Source: Lichenostomus cassidix
Lineage: Eukaryota > Chordata > Aves > Passeriformes > Meliphagidae
Direction: 5' to 3'
Length of the DNA: 64,000 nt
Assembly (NCBI GenBank): GCA_008360975.2
Contig: CM039182.1
Location: 25,330,324 to 25,394,323, forward strand
Shown here: positions 46,649-58,416 of the stretch, one piece after another
Numbering within the stretch: the first letter of the stretch is position 1
Layout: each line of letters begins with the position of its first letter
Notes under the pieces: generated by a model
What the model was told of the DNA's origin: nothing
Seen by the model: the letters and a program-made list of their open reading frames with translations, nothing else
The model's database searches: none
Position numbers and translations under genes: made by a program

Positions 46649-46850
46649 ATCATAGAATCAGAATGGTTTGGGTTGGAAGGTATCTTTAAAGATCATTTAG
46701 TCCAGCCTGCCTCCATGGGCACAAACATCTCTCAGTAAATCTTGTTGTTCAAAGCCCTCTGCAGCCTGACTTGGAACCTGACTTTTCTGGCATCCTATTC
46801 CAGTGTCTCATCACCCTCATCATAAAATAAATTATATAAATAACTAAAAT
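46649..46850 (-). mobile_element. CR1 LINE 3' end, minus strand
   Basis: Starts ATCATAGAATCAGAATGG and GGTTTGGGTTGGAAGG, the reverse complement of the CR1 3' tail, then TTCCAGTGTCTCATCACCCT. A short, 5'-truncated copy. The right end is approximate. Confidence 0.8.
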
Positions 46851-49800
46851 CAATTGGAATATTGTTCTGTGTGTCCTCTTTCAAATGTACTGAGAGAAGT
46901 TACTTTTGTTTTCAGGTTTAGTTTAAGAGCAGGGTTTTGTTTACTTTTCCAGAAAACATTGAGGTAAGCCAGGTGAGGGAGCAGTAAATGCTGGTGGCTT
47001 CACCAGGCAGGTAAGCCTGCAGCTGAGTGAGGGTGCCAAGAGGGCAGGGGCTTGTGTTTTAAGGGCCAGTCTCTTTCTTAACTCTGGACTTAGGAGTTGT
47101 AGGGTTTTGTTTGGCTTTCTCTGAGGGATCTTTTTGTGTTTTGTACTGGAATGGAGTAAATGGTTTGGAGAAGCAGCTCAGTTGCAGGTGCTGAAAAATC
47201 TGATTTTTAAACATATTTTAACTTCTGTTTCTTCTTTGACCTTAGGACAGCTTTCTGTTTCATTTTTTTTACGTGTAAATTAATGTGGGATTTCAGTACT
47301 GGCCAATGGCTGTTGTTTCAGAGCTCTGCTGTCAGCCTCAGGTGCAGACCTCTTAGCAAGTGGTAGGGAGTATTGGCTGTTTTCTGTTTTCTGACATTCA
47401 GCAACTTTGTTGTAGGGTTTTCCAAACTTCCAAGATTAAGTACCCAAAGGAAAAGTGAGCAGGCCCAGGATTCTTGTCAGAGTGAAGTGACTGTCACAGA
47501 CACAGGAAGGCTGTGGCCATGATAAGAAGGTTTGCAGGAGTTTTGTAATGAGTATACACTTCTACACTGTGAGCCTCCAGTCTTCCTACTGTGCTTTCCT
47601 AGATCCATCTAAGAAGGCCACCTAGAACTCATGAGCAAATTTTGGATTAATGCATATTTGTTAACATTTCTCACTATATTGCAAGCATAAGTTTTGCCTA
47701 CTAAATATCCTCACAGTAGAAAATAGCCACAGACATAAGAAATTGTTTTGAAATCTCTTCCAAATAAATAGAAGGATCTGTGGTATTTAAATGAGTCTTG
47801 GATCTGTTCAATTAACCAGTGTACCTTCTGTTTCAATTATGATGTCTGAAGAGAAGAAACTTCACAAAGCAAATGTGTTCAGGCTTGCACCAGCTTCTAA
47901 AACACCACTAAAAAGGACATGGGAACTACTGGTTTTCATCCTGTGAGATGAAATTCAGTATAAGGGAATTATTTCTTCCATATTAAAATGTGGAAGAGAC
48001 CTGGTGTTAGATGCCAGGTAGAAAAATTGGGAACTTCTTATTAAAAGCAAGATGTTGTTGAATTCATCATTACAACCTACTGGCAGGAACATAATGGACA
48101 GCACAAAGAATACACTAGGAGTTTGATAAATTATGGCAGGTGATAACAGATATTCTTATCTTAGAATTTTGGTGGTTAGGCATGACTCTTTTAAGTTAAT
48201 CTCATCAATGTATTTGAACTTTGGCTTTATTTTAAATGAAGTACTTGAACCTTCCTCTGATGTATTCAGTAATATATTATTATGTTAATTCAGTATTATA
48301 ATTCCTTCTTATGGGATCATCCTCATCTGTAGGCAGGACTATCCTCACTTATTTGTGAGACTGTGAAAAGTATGATTTATATTCAGATGAATGTTTCCAT
48401 TTGTTAACTGCAGTTATATTGCAGTCGAACATCCTTAACAAATGGGAAAACTTCTGTACTCAAGATACAAAAAAGTAAAATAATCAACCCAAGTCAGCCT
48501 TTAGTTCTGGAAATCTGGACTGTTTTTCCAAAGACTGATTTTACATATATTTGTTCCTCTCCACATTGCAGTTTCTGTTTTGCCATGAATTTACTCTGTG
48601 TGCAGATAGGTTTTTTTTTGGGTACTTTGGATAAATTGCATGTTTAAATTAAGGGATATTCCCACTGTTGCCCAACATGTAAAAAAGCCTTACAATGGGA
48701 TCTTTACTATTTCCATATTGATCTTAATAGTACAGATCTCTACATATATTTTTAAGAACTCCTTAAATGTTTGCTTTTGAGAGAAATGTATATATGTATA
48801 AATTTTCTGGAGTAAATCTGTTATGAAAGAGAAATTTAACATACTGATACTCCTGAAACAAAGGACTATCTCCATACTAGTTCATTACTGTAAATCAAAT
48901 AGCTTTCTGCTTTCTTTTCACTGCATACACACCTCAAAGATTAAATGCGTCAAGAGATTTGTAAAATCTTACTGTTAATGCTGCTGTTTGTTTTCTAGGA
49001 GTTAGTAGTAATGTGTAGTAAGTCCCTGTGAATCTCTACATTGCTTTTTCATTAATATTTAAGGAGCTTTTAGTGGTGCTACTAAGGAAGGTTGGGCTGC
49101 TGCAGTGTTTTAAAATATACTATTACATTAAAGAAATGTACGAGGCATTGTGCCAGTTGGAGAAAAGCAGTGTCTCAATGTCCTTTCATTTTCTGCATCA
49201 ATGAACTTATCTTACGTGTTTTTTATATAACAGGAAGTGCTTGTGTAGTTATTTCCAACCTTGTAGTTTTCGAATAACAAAGCTACTATTTTTTTAATGG
49301 TTTTTGAGGTTAAAATATTTAATACTAATTTTATAATAATCTGCATTTGAGGATACCTTTTAATATTTTTATCTAAAGAATACTTTATACATATTGGGCT
49401 GTGCTGCTGTAAGTGAACACTTTTGATGCACACTGAGAAGTTACAATATTTGAAGTGCCCTGTTTCCTGAAGTGCTGCTTTATGTTTTTTATACTTAAAG
49501 ATCATTAGCAGCTCATCTGGGCGTTGAATTTTGCAGCCAGAGTTGATTGAAAAGGGAGGAGGAGGGATTCAGAAGAAACAGTCCTCTCCTGTTACCGATC
49601 CTCAGTTGCATAAGGAGGTAATGTCTCCCCTTCATTCAGTGGTGAAGCCAAACTAATCCTCTTTGGGACTAATTTTGCACAAAAACAACCTGCGGTTTTC
49701 AGTGGTGCCACTAGATGGGGATTTCCCTCGGATTCAGGGCTCGGAGGACTTTGCTCTCTCCCCCTTCACACACAAAAGTGCAGTAGTAGTAATTATCAGT

Positions 49801-52800
49801 CCACCATTTGATTAGACTGTAGGTTTTCAAGAGATTTATAAAAAGCTTTTTAAAGCTGAATATCAAATCTATAATGACATTCCAACCTAATAAAAACAAT
49901 GAAGCTTGAAATGTTGACAGCATGTATCTAGATGTTGGCTTGTAATTCATTCCAAACAGATCTGTTGAGGCCCATGTGGGACCTAAATAACACAAAGAAG
50001 TAAATTTGCATATTTTACAGCAGGGGGAAAAAACAGAATGCAAAAACATGAATAATTAGGAGCACAAGCTTCATGCTATATTAATACTGTTGAAAAGCAT
50101 GTGTTGATTGTATTCTGAAAGCCAGTAGTGATTTGGTTGAGTGAACTCAGTCAGCATCTCTTATGCAGATTAAAGGATCTGGGTTACAGAACAACTGAAA
50201 TTCATTGTTTTGCTGTATAAGGAGGTATATTTCTTAAAGGCAATGCTTTTTTTTTTCTCTTGGATTCTCTACAGCAGAAGGAATCTTTCATTTTAATGCC
50301 TCATCAAAGTGTGTTTTTGTTGACAAAGGACTGTTCATTTCTTCATTTACTTGTACACCTCTAGATTTTAAAAACAGTTCTCTCAGCCACAAATCAGATG
50401 TTAGTATATTTAGCACTTTTGTATACATGACCTACTTACTTTTCATTCCACATAATTTCTCTTCCTTTTGCTTTCTAGGGCTTGAGCCCCTGGAACATAT
50501 TCATGAAGCTTCCATGCTATGAATTTGATTATTTTTAAATTTGCAGAAACACCCTTCTCAGAATATTAGTATACAGGCCAGTTTTGGATCTGGATGTCGT
50601 GAATGGTTGTGTTGGCTTCTGTTGATTGTAACATAAGATGTATAGCATACTTTTTATGAAAGAAAATGTTATTTACTTTAAAATGATAAATAGCATTAAA
50701 AGTGATTTATTGTTTGCTTTGGCTGAATATTGTCTTGGTCCCTTAACTCACAGCTATCTCAAAAAGTTACCTGGTTTTGACCAGGGACTCAAGGGAGAAG
50801 CAAAGAAAGAAGATGAAGACTTCTTGTTCAGCTTGTTTTAATGCTGGCAAGAAAGAATTATTTGCTGCTGTATCAGAGAGCTTTATTTTGGGGATTTAAG
50901 AGACAAAAATGCACAGAACCAAACACTTTCAATCTCTCTATTAAGCACATCTTCTTAATTTGCATAACCAAAGGAAGAAAATGGTAAAATGTAGCAGTCT
51001 TTTTAGAAGTTGATGTAATTGTAAAAGGTTAAAGAGGCATCTGGCAAAAGGTTGTTTTGAGGTCACACATGCATCTGGCAGTTTGCTGCCAGCCCTCTAA
51101 GAAAATATTGGTTGGAGTTGCACTCCTGTTTTTCATATTAACTGCCTTCACACTTGATATATAATAGTCACTTTCTACGATCCAGGTCTCCAAAGTGCTC
51201 CTCAGAGGTTTGGTCCTACTGATTTTAATTCTTCCAAACACTGATGGAAGTAGAATATGCTAAAGTAAAAAAATGCTTTTTTTGCTAGAAATTTATTCTC
51301 AGAAAAGATGAAAATGTTTCTTGGACATGACTGTTCTACAATGATGTATTTACATATTTGAGATTGTATTCTTTAACCTTTCTTATGGTAGGGTGATCAG
51401 GTTTGACACCTGGATTCTGACAGTTCTGCTCCCATACATGGAAGTTCACTCTCTAGTAGAAATGCCATAGTCTGTTAGTGTATATAATATTCTTAAAGCA
51501 ATTTGAAGTTGAATATAAGAAAGGAAAATACCTATTGCTTGTTGTCAAACAGAGTAAAAGCAGTAAAATATAGTATAAAAGTGGATTTTCAAATGCTGGT
51601 TCTAAACTCTGTTTCCCAGAATATGCTGGTCATTAAGTCACTTTCAGAATTAAAAGTTTATTTGCTTTATGATGCAAAGAAAATAGTTCAAGATATGAGA
51701 ATATATTTTTAGGCCAAGTCTGATTTACCTGTAGAGAGTGGACTTACAGCTAGAGCTAGCTGAAAAACAGGTGATGAAAAATGTGTTGCAGGAGCACAAG
51801 TTGCTGTTCTGGCAAGTGATAAATTCAGGTTGAAGTCCCTCTTTCAGCAATTTACAGCATAGTTAGATGATCATTCCTTGCAAAGAGGGCCCTAGTCATT
51901 AGCTCATGCAATCACTGCCTGTCTGGTTGGAGTCATTCAGACTTCTACAGATGTTAATCAGTGTTAATTTTCTCGGAAGGAAATGTTATGTGGAACTGAT
52001 TATACACACACCCTTCCCTGTCTCTGGCAAATAAATGTTTTTGTAAATTTTTTTCAGTGGAAGAAGAAAAATTACTTTGCCGAAGATACACTATCTTGTT
52101 TATTTTTAATTAGATCTTATAAAGAAACTCAAGAAGGTTATATTCTATGTTTCACAAGTGCTTCAAGTCAGTCACGTCTTGAGCCTCAATGTGAAATAGT
52201 AATGTAAGTTAAGACTTTACTTTGTAAAATGAAAGATGGCTTGCCACCTTGTGCATAAAGATGTGTTTTTCTTTAGCTGCTCCGTCTTGGTATACTAGTT
52301 GAGTACCTTTCAGTCAGGATAGATAAATTAAAGGATATAGGGGATTTATCCAGTCAGTTGTTCTGCATATCAGTGCTATTTCATCTGTTTTTGTCGTAGC
52401 ACATCTTTGGAGTTTGTTGAAGATGTAACATGCTTTCTGATCTCTGCTCACAGAACTGAATGATCTTCAGCTTTTACGTAGTGCTTTTCTCCACAAATGA
52501 GGGTTGTGTGGACAACAATGAAATTAACTCTCTTCCTTCAGTCAAAAAGAAGCATTTGCTCACAGGATTGACCATGGCTTGCTGAGGCAATTATACAGTA
52601 ATTTTTATTTGTGACATGATCATTTAACTTCATGTTTTTCATATCTTTTAGCAAATTTCCACTAATTTTAGTAAATTAGTAGTAAATTTTAGTAAATTAG
52701 TGCTATTTCTATTGTCATGTCCTACATGATAGAAGAAATAAAGAATACAAATGCCTCCTAGAAGTAGTGGGCTGCTTCATTTGTGCAATTTATCTGTTAG

Positions 52801-55714
52801 CACACACCTTGCTGTTAGTACAGTTACCCATCTACACTACAGGATATAATCCCAGCCTTAATTCTGTGTACTGTTTCCTCAATTTACACATGGTTGTTTG
52901 CTACACAAACTGTATTTAGGGCAAGAATTGTAATGGACAGGAAATCGTTCGAAAGCTTAAGTTGGTTTAACTCAGAATATTGCTACAGTTGTGAGTATTT
53001 CTCTCTCTTTCCTTTTCCCAGCAGTTGAGATAAATGTGGGACTTCAAATTTATTCAGCAGATGAATACAGTCTCTTCATTTCCTTCTTGTTTTTGTCAGG
53101 GTGTCTAGGTGAAGTTAGGGGAATATGGATTAGGTGGATATGGATTTGGTGTTTTATCTATAAGAATACAAATACAAACTGTAGGGAGATGTCTTGGAAT
53201 TGGAAGTATGGAGTTGTCGATGGTGAGGCTCACTGTCAGTGGTGAGGCTCATTTGTTTTGGTGGTTTGGTTTGTTGTGGGGTTTTTTTGTGGTTTTTGTT
53301 TGTTTGTTTTTCTCTTTCAATTACCTCCAGATTAAAGATGAGGTTTTTGAGCATGTAACTGCCATGTGCAATATACAGTTTTTTCAGTTAAATTGGGCAA
53401 GCTTCCTTAAAATTATCCAGAGTCACAGACCTTTCCTGGAACAAAACAAAGCAAACCAGAAAAGATTCTTGCTGTTAGGCTGTGTCATTCTAAATCTCCT
53501 TTCGCTGAGATCTGTCTGGACCACCAGTATACTGCAGTTGTTCAGGACTTAAGCTCATAGTTTTCCTACTCCCTGGTGAATAAGGGAGAGCAACAATTTA
53601 AAACCCATGAGATTAATTTTTGTCCTTATTTCAGTTGGCATGAAACTTCAGGTTTTTTTGAGGGGCAGAATGGAACTTTATGGCTATTTCTTTGCCATTT
53701 TATTTTTCACTTGCCCACTCGCCTACTGGGCAAGTGGGAACATCTTCGGCAATTTCTTCTGAATTGTTTCATCCTTAGGTCTTGCAGAAGGGCAGGGCTA
53801 TATAAGATTTGATTAACAAAAAACATTAGAAAAGCTGTTGTAGCAGAAAGCAGCCAATATTATCTTTAAAAGGTGCATATTAAATATGCATACCAATGCA
53901 CCCTTCATTAGGAGGCAGACTTGTGGAGTGGATTTTTTTTGTTAAAACTGTTCTCTTTTACTAACCCACAGGTTAGGTCAACACTTATAAAGAGATGCAC
54001 AGAGAACTTTCATTAGATCTAAACACAGACTCCAGCTGAATATAGACTTCAGTTGGATATATCAGCTCTTACGAAAATTTACTTCTGCTTTACCACTGAG
54101 CAACCCAAAGGTGAGACCTAGTAAAGAATAAGTAGTAGTTTTCAACTCATGCATTGTGTTTTTAAAAAACATGAAAGAGTGAACCAAGAAGTAGAACTAA
54201 GCATCTCTGAAATTTAGTTTACAAAATCTGTTTGTAGCATATTTGCCTAAAATGACCTACTGGAAAAAGCAGAGACCAGCAATAAGCTTGAATTCTTGGT
54301 ATGCTCTGGAGCTGAAGAGTCTGAATCAAAGCACCAATACCTCAAGCACATCTGTCCACTTGATTCAAAACCAAAAGCTGAAGTTACAGCATGTTCTTCT
54401 TGAAATATGCTTGGTGTGTATTTGTGCTTATTCAAGCATTCATCTGAGAAGTGGTAGACCTCAATTCAAGTTCTGCATAGGCTTAGTGCTGTCAGATGCA
54501 CATCTTCCAGCATCAAAGTCTAAAAGTCAAGAAGAGGACTGGCAGTGTTTATATTGGCTGCACAGTGGTTCTACTTCAATAATGCAAGACACAGGAACTT
54601 TTCTGATGCTGCATGAATCATTGAACTTCAGTGTCCTATGAATAAGGAGATGGGAATACTGATCTGTGCTCCCCATCCCATTTATGTGGTGGGTTTGTGC
54701 TTTTTTTAGTTCTTAAAATGAAATGACTGAAGCTTTTAAAAAAGAAAACAACGCAAAGAGACAGGGTGTGTTGCCAGCTTCTAGGCACCAGGCTCAGACT
54801 CATTCTGATTTGTTTTACCTCTGTCCCAGGCAACCTTTCCTTTTTGGGTGAACCAGGTCCAGCTTTAAAAGGAAGGGGAGAAAGGTTCCCTAAGCAAATT
54901 CAAGTGTAGCTCTCTGAGAGCTCTCTGTAGGAGCCAGAAGTCTGAATATCATCAGACTACAGGGACCAGATCTCAGATGGATTGTTTCTTGAGTGGACTG
55001 GTTTAGAGGGTGAGGGTAAAAGCAGGATCTGCTCTCCATTTCCGTGGAAATTAAAACAAGGGGAATGTGCCCATTATGCCTGGAACATGCAGTGGGAGAC
55101 GTGAGAGGAGACATGAGTTAAGCTGCTTCCCGATCAGATCCAGGACACTGGTGCAGAAGTGACAGCTAATGAATTTAGATTCCTAATGCATTTGGTGGCT
55201 TCTAAGACAGCTGCTTTCTTAGGTTATTGTTTCAAGTATGCCTTTGTAGGCCTCCTACCCATTCTAATCTTGTTGATAGCAAAGTATGCGTACTGTGTGA
55301 CGATAATGAGTAGTGCTTTGTTATAATATGCTTTTCATTTTAAGTAGCATAAACAGCAGACAAATTCTATACTTCCAAGTCTTTGCTATTGCTCCAAAGT
55401 ACCTTTTTAGAAGTATTAAGAAATGTTTAAAACAAAGAAGGGAGCAAAATAATTGAGCGTCATACTTTTGGGTGATATTCAACTTGTCACAGCCGTGAAT
55501 GCATTCATTATCCGTAAAAATTCAATTTAAAAAAGCTCTACTTTGTTGCTGGACAGTGTGTTGCAGGCACAGCTGTTTGGTGGAAGAGGGTGCATTTTTT
55601 GCATGTTCCTTCTGCCAGCTTTTTGATCCAGTGGGCACAGGCTCCTGGCCATCCCAGGGGGCTGGCAGTGCTGGCTGGTAAAAGAAATGGGATCTTGTTC
55701 TATGTAAAATAATA
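46851..55714. other. UMAD1: UMAD1 intron 2, middle part
   Basis: AT-rich intron. It contains an exon-like segment at 49537-49617 and a 10-base-stem hairpin at 53708-53736 (see findings), and a short tandem repeat AATTTTAGTAAATTAGT at 52664-52701. The longest open frames (53109-53552 and 54243-54641, plus strand) have no codon or family signal. Confidence 0.45.
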
Positions 55715-56880
55715 GTATCATAGAATATGCTGAGTTGGAAGAGAGCCACAAAGATCAAGTCCAGCTCCTGGCCCTGCACAGGACCATCCCCAAGAGTCAC
55801 ACCCTGTGCCTGAGAGTGTTGTCCAAACACTCCTTGAGCTCTGTCAGGCTTGGTGCTGTGACCACTTCCCTGGGGAGCCTGATCCAGTGTCCAGTCACCC
55901 TCTGGGTGAAGAATCTTTGTCTAATATCTAACCCAAACCACCCCTGACACAACTTTAGGCCATTCCCTCAGGTCTTGTCACTGGGCACCACAGAAAAGAC
56001 ACCAGTGCTTGCCCCTCCTCTTTCCCTCCTAATGAAGTTGCAACTGCAGCGAGGTGTCCCCTCAGTCTTCTCCAGGCTGAACAGACCAAGTGACCTCAGT
56101 CACTCCTCATATGGCTTCCCCTCCAGGCCCTTCACAGTTTTGTTGCCCTCCTTTGGACACTCTCTAATAGCTTCATGCCTTTTCTATATTGTGGCACCCA
56201 AAACTGTCTCCAGGACTCGAAGTGAGGCCCCCTGGTGCAGAGCAGAGTGGGACAATCCCCTCCCTTCCTGGCTATTTCTGCCAACCAGGACCCTCATGTT
56301 CCTTTCCACAGCACTGCTCTCCAGCATCTCATTTCCCAGTCTGTCTGTACATCCAGGGTTGTCCCATCCCAGGTGCAGAACGCAGCACTTGCCCTTCTTG
56401 AGCTTCATACAGTTGGTGACTGCTCCGTTTTCTAACTTGTTGAGGTCTCTCTGCAGGGCCTCTCTGCCTTCAAGGGGTCAACAGGCCCTCCCAGTTTTGT
56501 ATCATCTGCAAACTTGCTTAGTATCCTTTTAAGTCCTGTGTCCAATTCTTTACAAAAAGATGTTGAAGAGCGCAGGGCCAAGGATGGGCCTGCAGAACCC
56601 CACTAGTGAGAGGTCACCAGTCTGATGTTACCCCATTCACTGTAAGCCTTTGTGCCTGACCCCTGAGCCCACTGCTCACACATTGCATGATGTGTTTATC
56701 CAGCTTAATGCTGGACATTTTCTCCAGAAGGATCCTATGAGAGTACTGAAAGCTTTTCTGAAATCCAAAAGGGTTGCCTCAGCTGGCTTGCCTTGATCAA
56801 CTACAAGTATAGGTATAAGTAAAACTTTATACCAAAAAGGTAAAACTTTGTGGTATAGTAAAAGCTGTCCAGGATATTGT
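55715..56880 (-). mobile_element. CR1 LINE, about 1.1 kb of the 3' part, minus strand
   Basis: Begins ATCATAGAATATGCTGAGTT, the reverse complement of the CR1 tail, and extends through the 3' UTR into the end of the reverse-transcriptase region (minus-strand frame 56676-56888). Plus-strand motifs GAGAGGTCACCAGTCTGATG and CCCTCCCAGTTTTGTATCAT also occur in the CR1 at 11.8-13.0 kb, so the two copies are related. The frame is broken by shifts and stops. Confidence 0.88.
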
Positions 56881-58220
56881 GATTTCAAGTTTGATTAGAA
56901 GAATTGAGAACTTCAGATTAGAAAACCTTAAAATTTTATTTACCTGCATATTGTTTTTTTTAAACCTGTAGCACTCAGTATTGCTGTGGAAGTTGGTTTA
57001 AATTTTTTCAGGGCTGTAGTCCAATAGTGTTTGTCTTGATCCTTATACTCCTGAGCTAATTTGTCTTGCAATGTTTGGGGGTTTTTGCAGTCTTCTTTTT
57101 TTTTTTTTTTTTTTTTACTTTTTTCTTTTTTAAAGACTCTCCTCCCCCTCAGTTTCTCATTATATCTTTTACTGGTTAAGCCATACAGGCTCATACCTGC
57201 TCAATGTCAGCAGGTATCTTTCAGCTGCACACTTTGCATACTGACCTTCATAACAGATACTCTTAGGCAAGAAATGTTTTCTATTTGATGAATCAGATGT
57301 AAATCAAAGGATGACTGTGTTATTCTTTTGTGTTCTTATTTCAGAAGGTGTGATATCTGTAAGTGGTCTTGTCTGCTACTTCCTTACTCTCTTTTTTTTT
57401 CTACCCTTTCCCTTGGGTCCAGTGAAACTTCTGAATCCTCTGGGTTTATATTTCTTTAAGTCTTCAGCACATTCCTGGCAGCATAAGCCATCTGTTTGCT
57501 TACATTCTGTAGCTAAAGTCAATGAACTTCTTGTGCAGGGAATGAATTATGAAGTTAAGACATTTCTGGTGAGAACATGTCTAGGCACTTTTGATCTTGA
57601 CTCTGGAGATCCGGCTTAAGATGGGGTACAAATGAACAGACTCTAAGAGGCTCTTGTTTTAAACCTTCTATTTCCATTCTACTCCTGCTATTTCCATTCT
57701 ACTACTGATGACTTTCCTCATGCAGACCCTCCGTTACCCTTGCCAACACTTAATTTTGTTGTCTGTGTGACTTTGGGTGGTGTAAGTGCTCTGATGTGAT
57801 ACCTGCAGGGTTAAGGACCAGCTGATTGATGTAGTGTTTCAGGAGTCCAGTCTATTCTGCCCTTTTGAGAGGACTGAGCCATGTGCTATGCTGACATGCT
57901 GCAAGCAGATGGTGATACTGATGTACTGTGGGGATATTCTTTGAGTTTTGCTTTTACTTTTACTTTATGTCTGGTAGGCCTTTTATTACTGTGAAAACAC
58001 CCAGAAGAACAGAACCGGTGTTGAAAAAAGGTGACAGTTTCTGAGGTCAGGATTTTTAATGTATTATTTAAGATAACTCTATATATAAATGCTATATAAA
58101 CTGCCTCCAGAAATCATCTGAAGGTCAGAACATAGTGTTACAGGGTCCTTGTCTGTGGCTAGTGCAGGTTTTTTCCATAAGAAATTTTCTTGTGTTTTAT
58201 AAATAAAGATAAAGTTTGGA
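56881..58220. other. UMAD1: UMAD1 intron 2, between CR1 and the LTR-like segment
   Basis: AT-rich intron with a T-tract at about 57096-57117 and a 20-base direct duplication at 57668-57707. The open frame at 57311-57619 shows no recognisable domain. Confidence 0.4.
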
Positions 58221-58416
58221 TGTTGTTGGAACAGTGTCCCAGAACTTGGACAGTGCAGGCCTGGCCAGTCAGGCCTGGGAGAAAGCTTCTGACTGACCAG
58301 TCTGGGTGACTTTTGAGAACTCTATATATGTAATGAAATCAAAACAATAAAGTCCATTCCTTCTTGCCACTGAGAACTGGTGCTTTCATTACTCTGCTAG
58401 CTGCTCAACAACGACA
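58221..58416 (+). mobile_element. Possible short solo LTR
   Basis: Starts TGTTGTTGG and ends CAACAACGACA, so the ends are roughly inverted and of TG...CA form. Inside are a TATA-like CTATATATG near 58321 and a poly(A) signal AATAAA near 58347, in the order expected of U3-R-U5. No clear target duplication and no named family. Confidence 0.35.

Noticed and set aside
54243..54641. A 132-codon plus-strand frame in the UMAD1 intron
   Set aside because: Composition is not protein-like, there are no matching splice sites, and no domain is recognisable.
55975..56532. A 185-codon plus-strand frame
   Set aside because: It is the antisense strand of the CR1 copy; such frames recur in avian CR1 3' regions.
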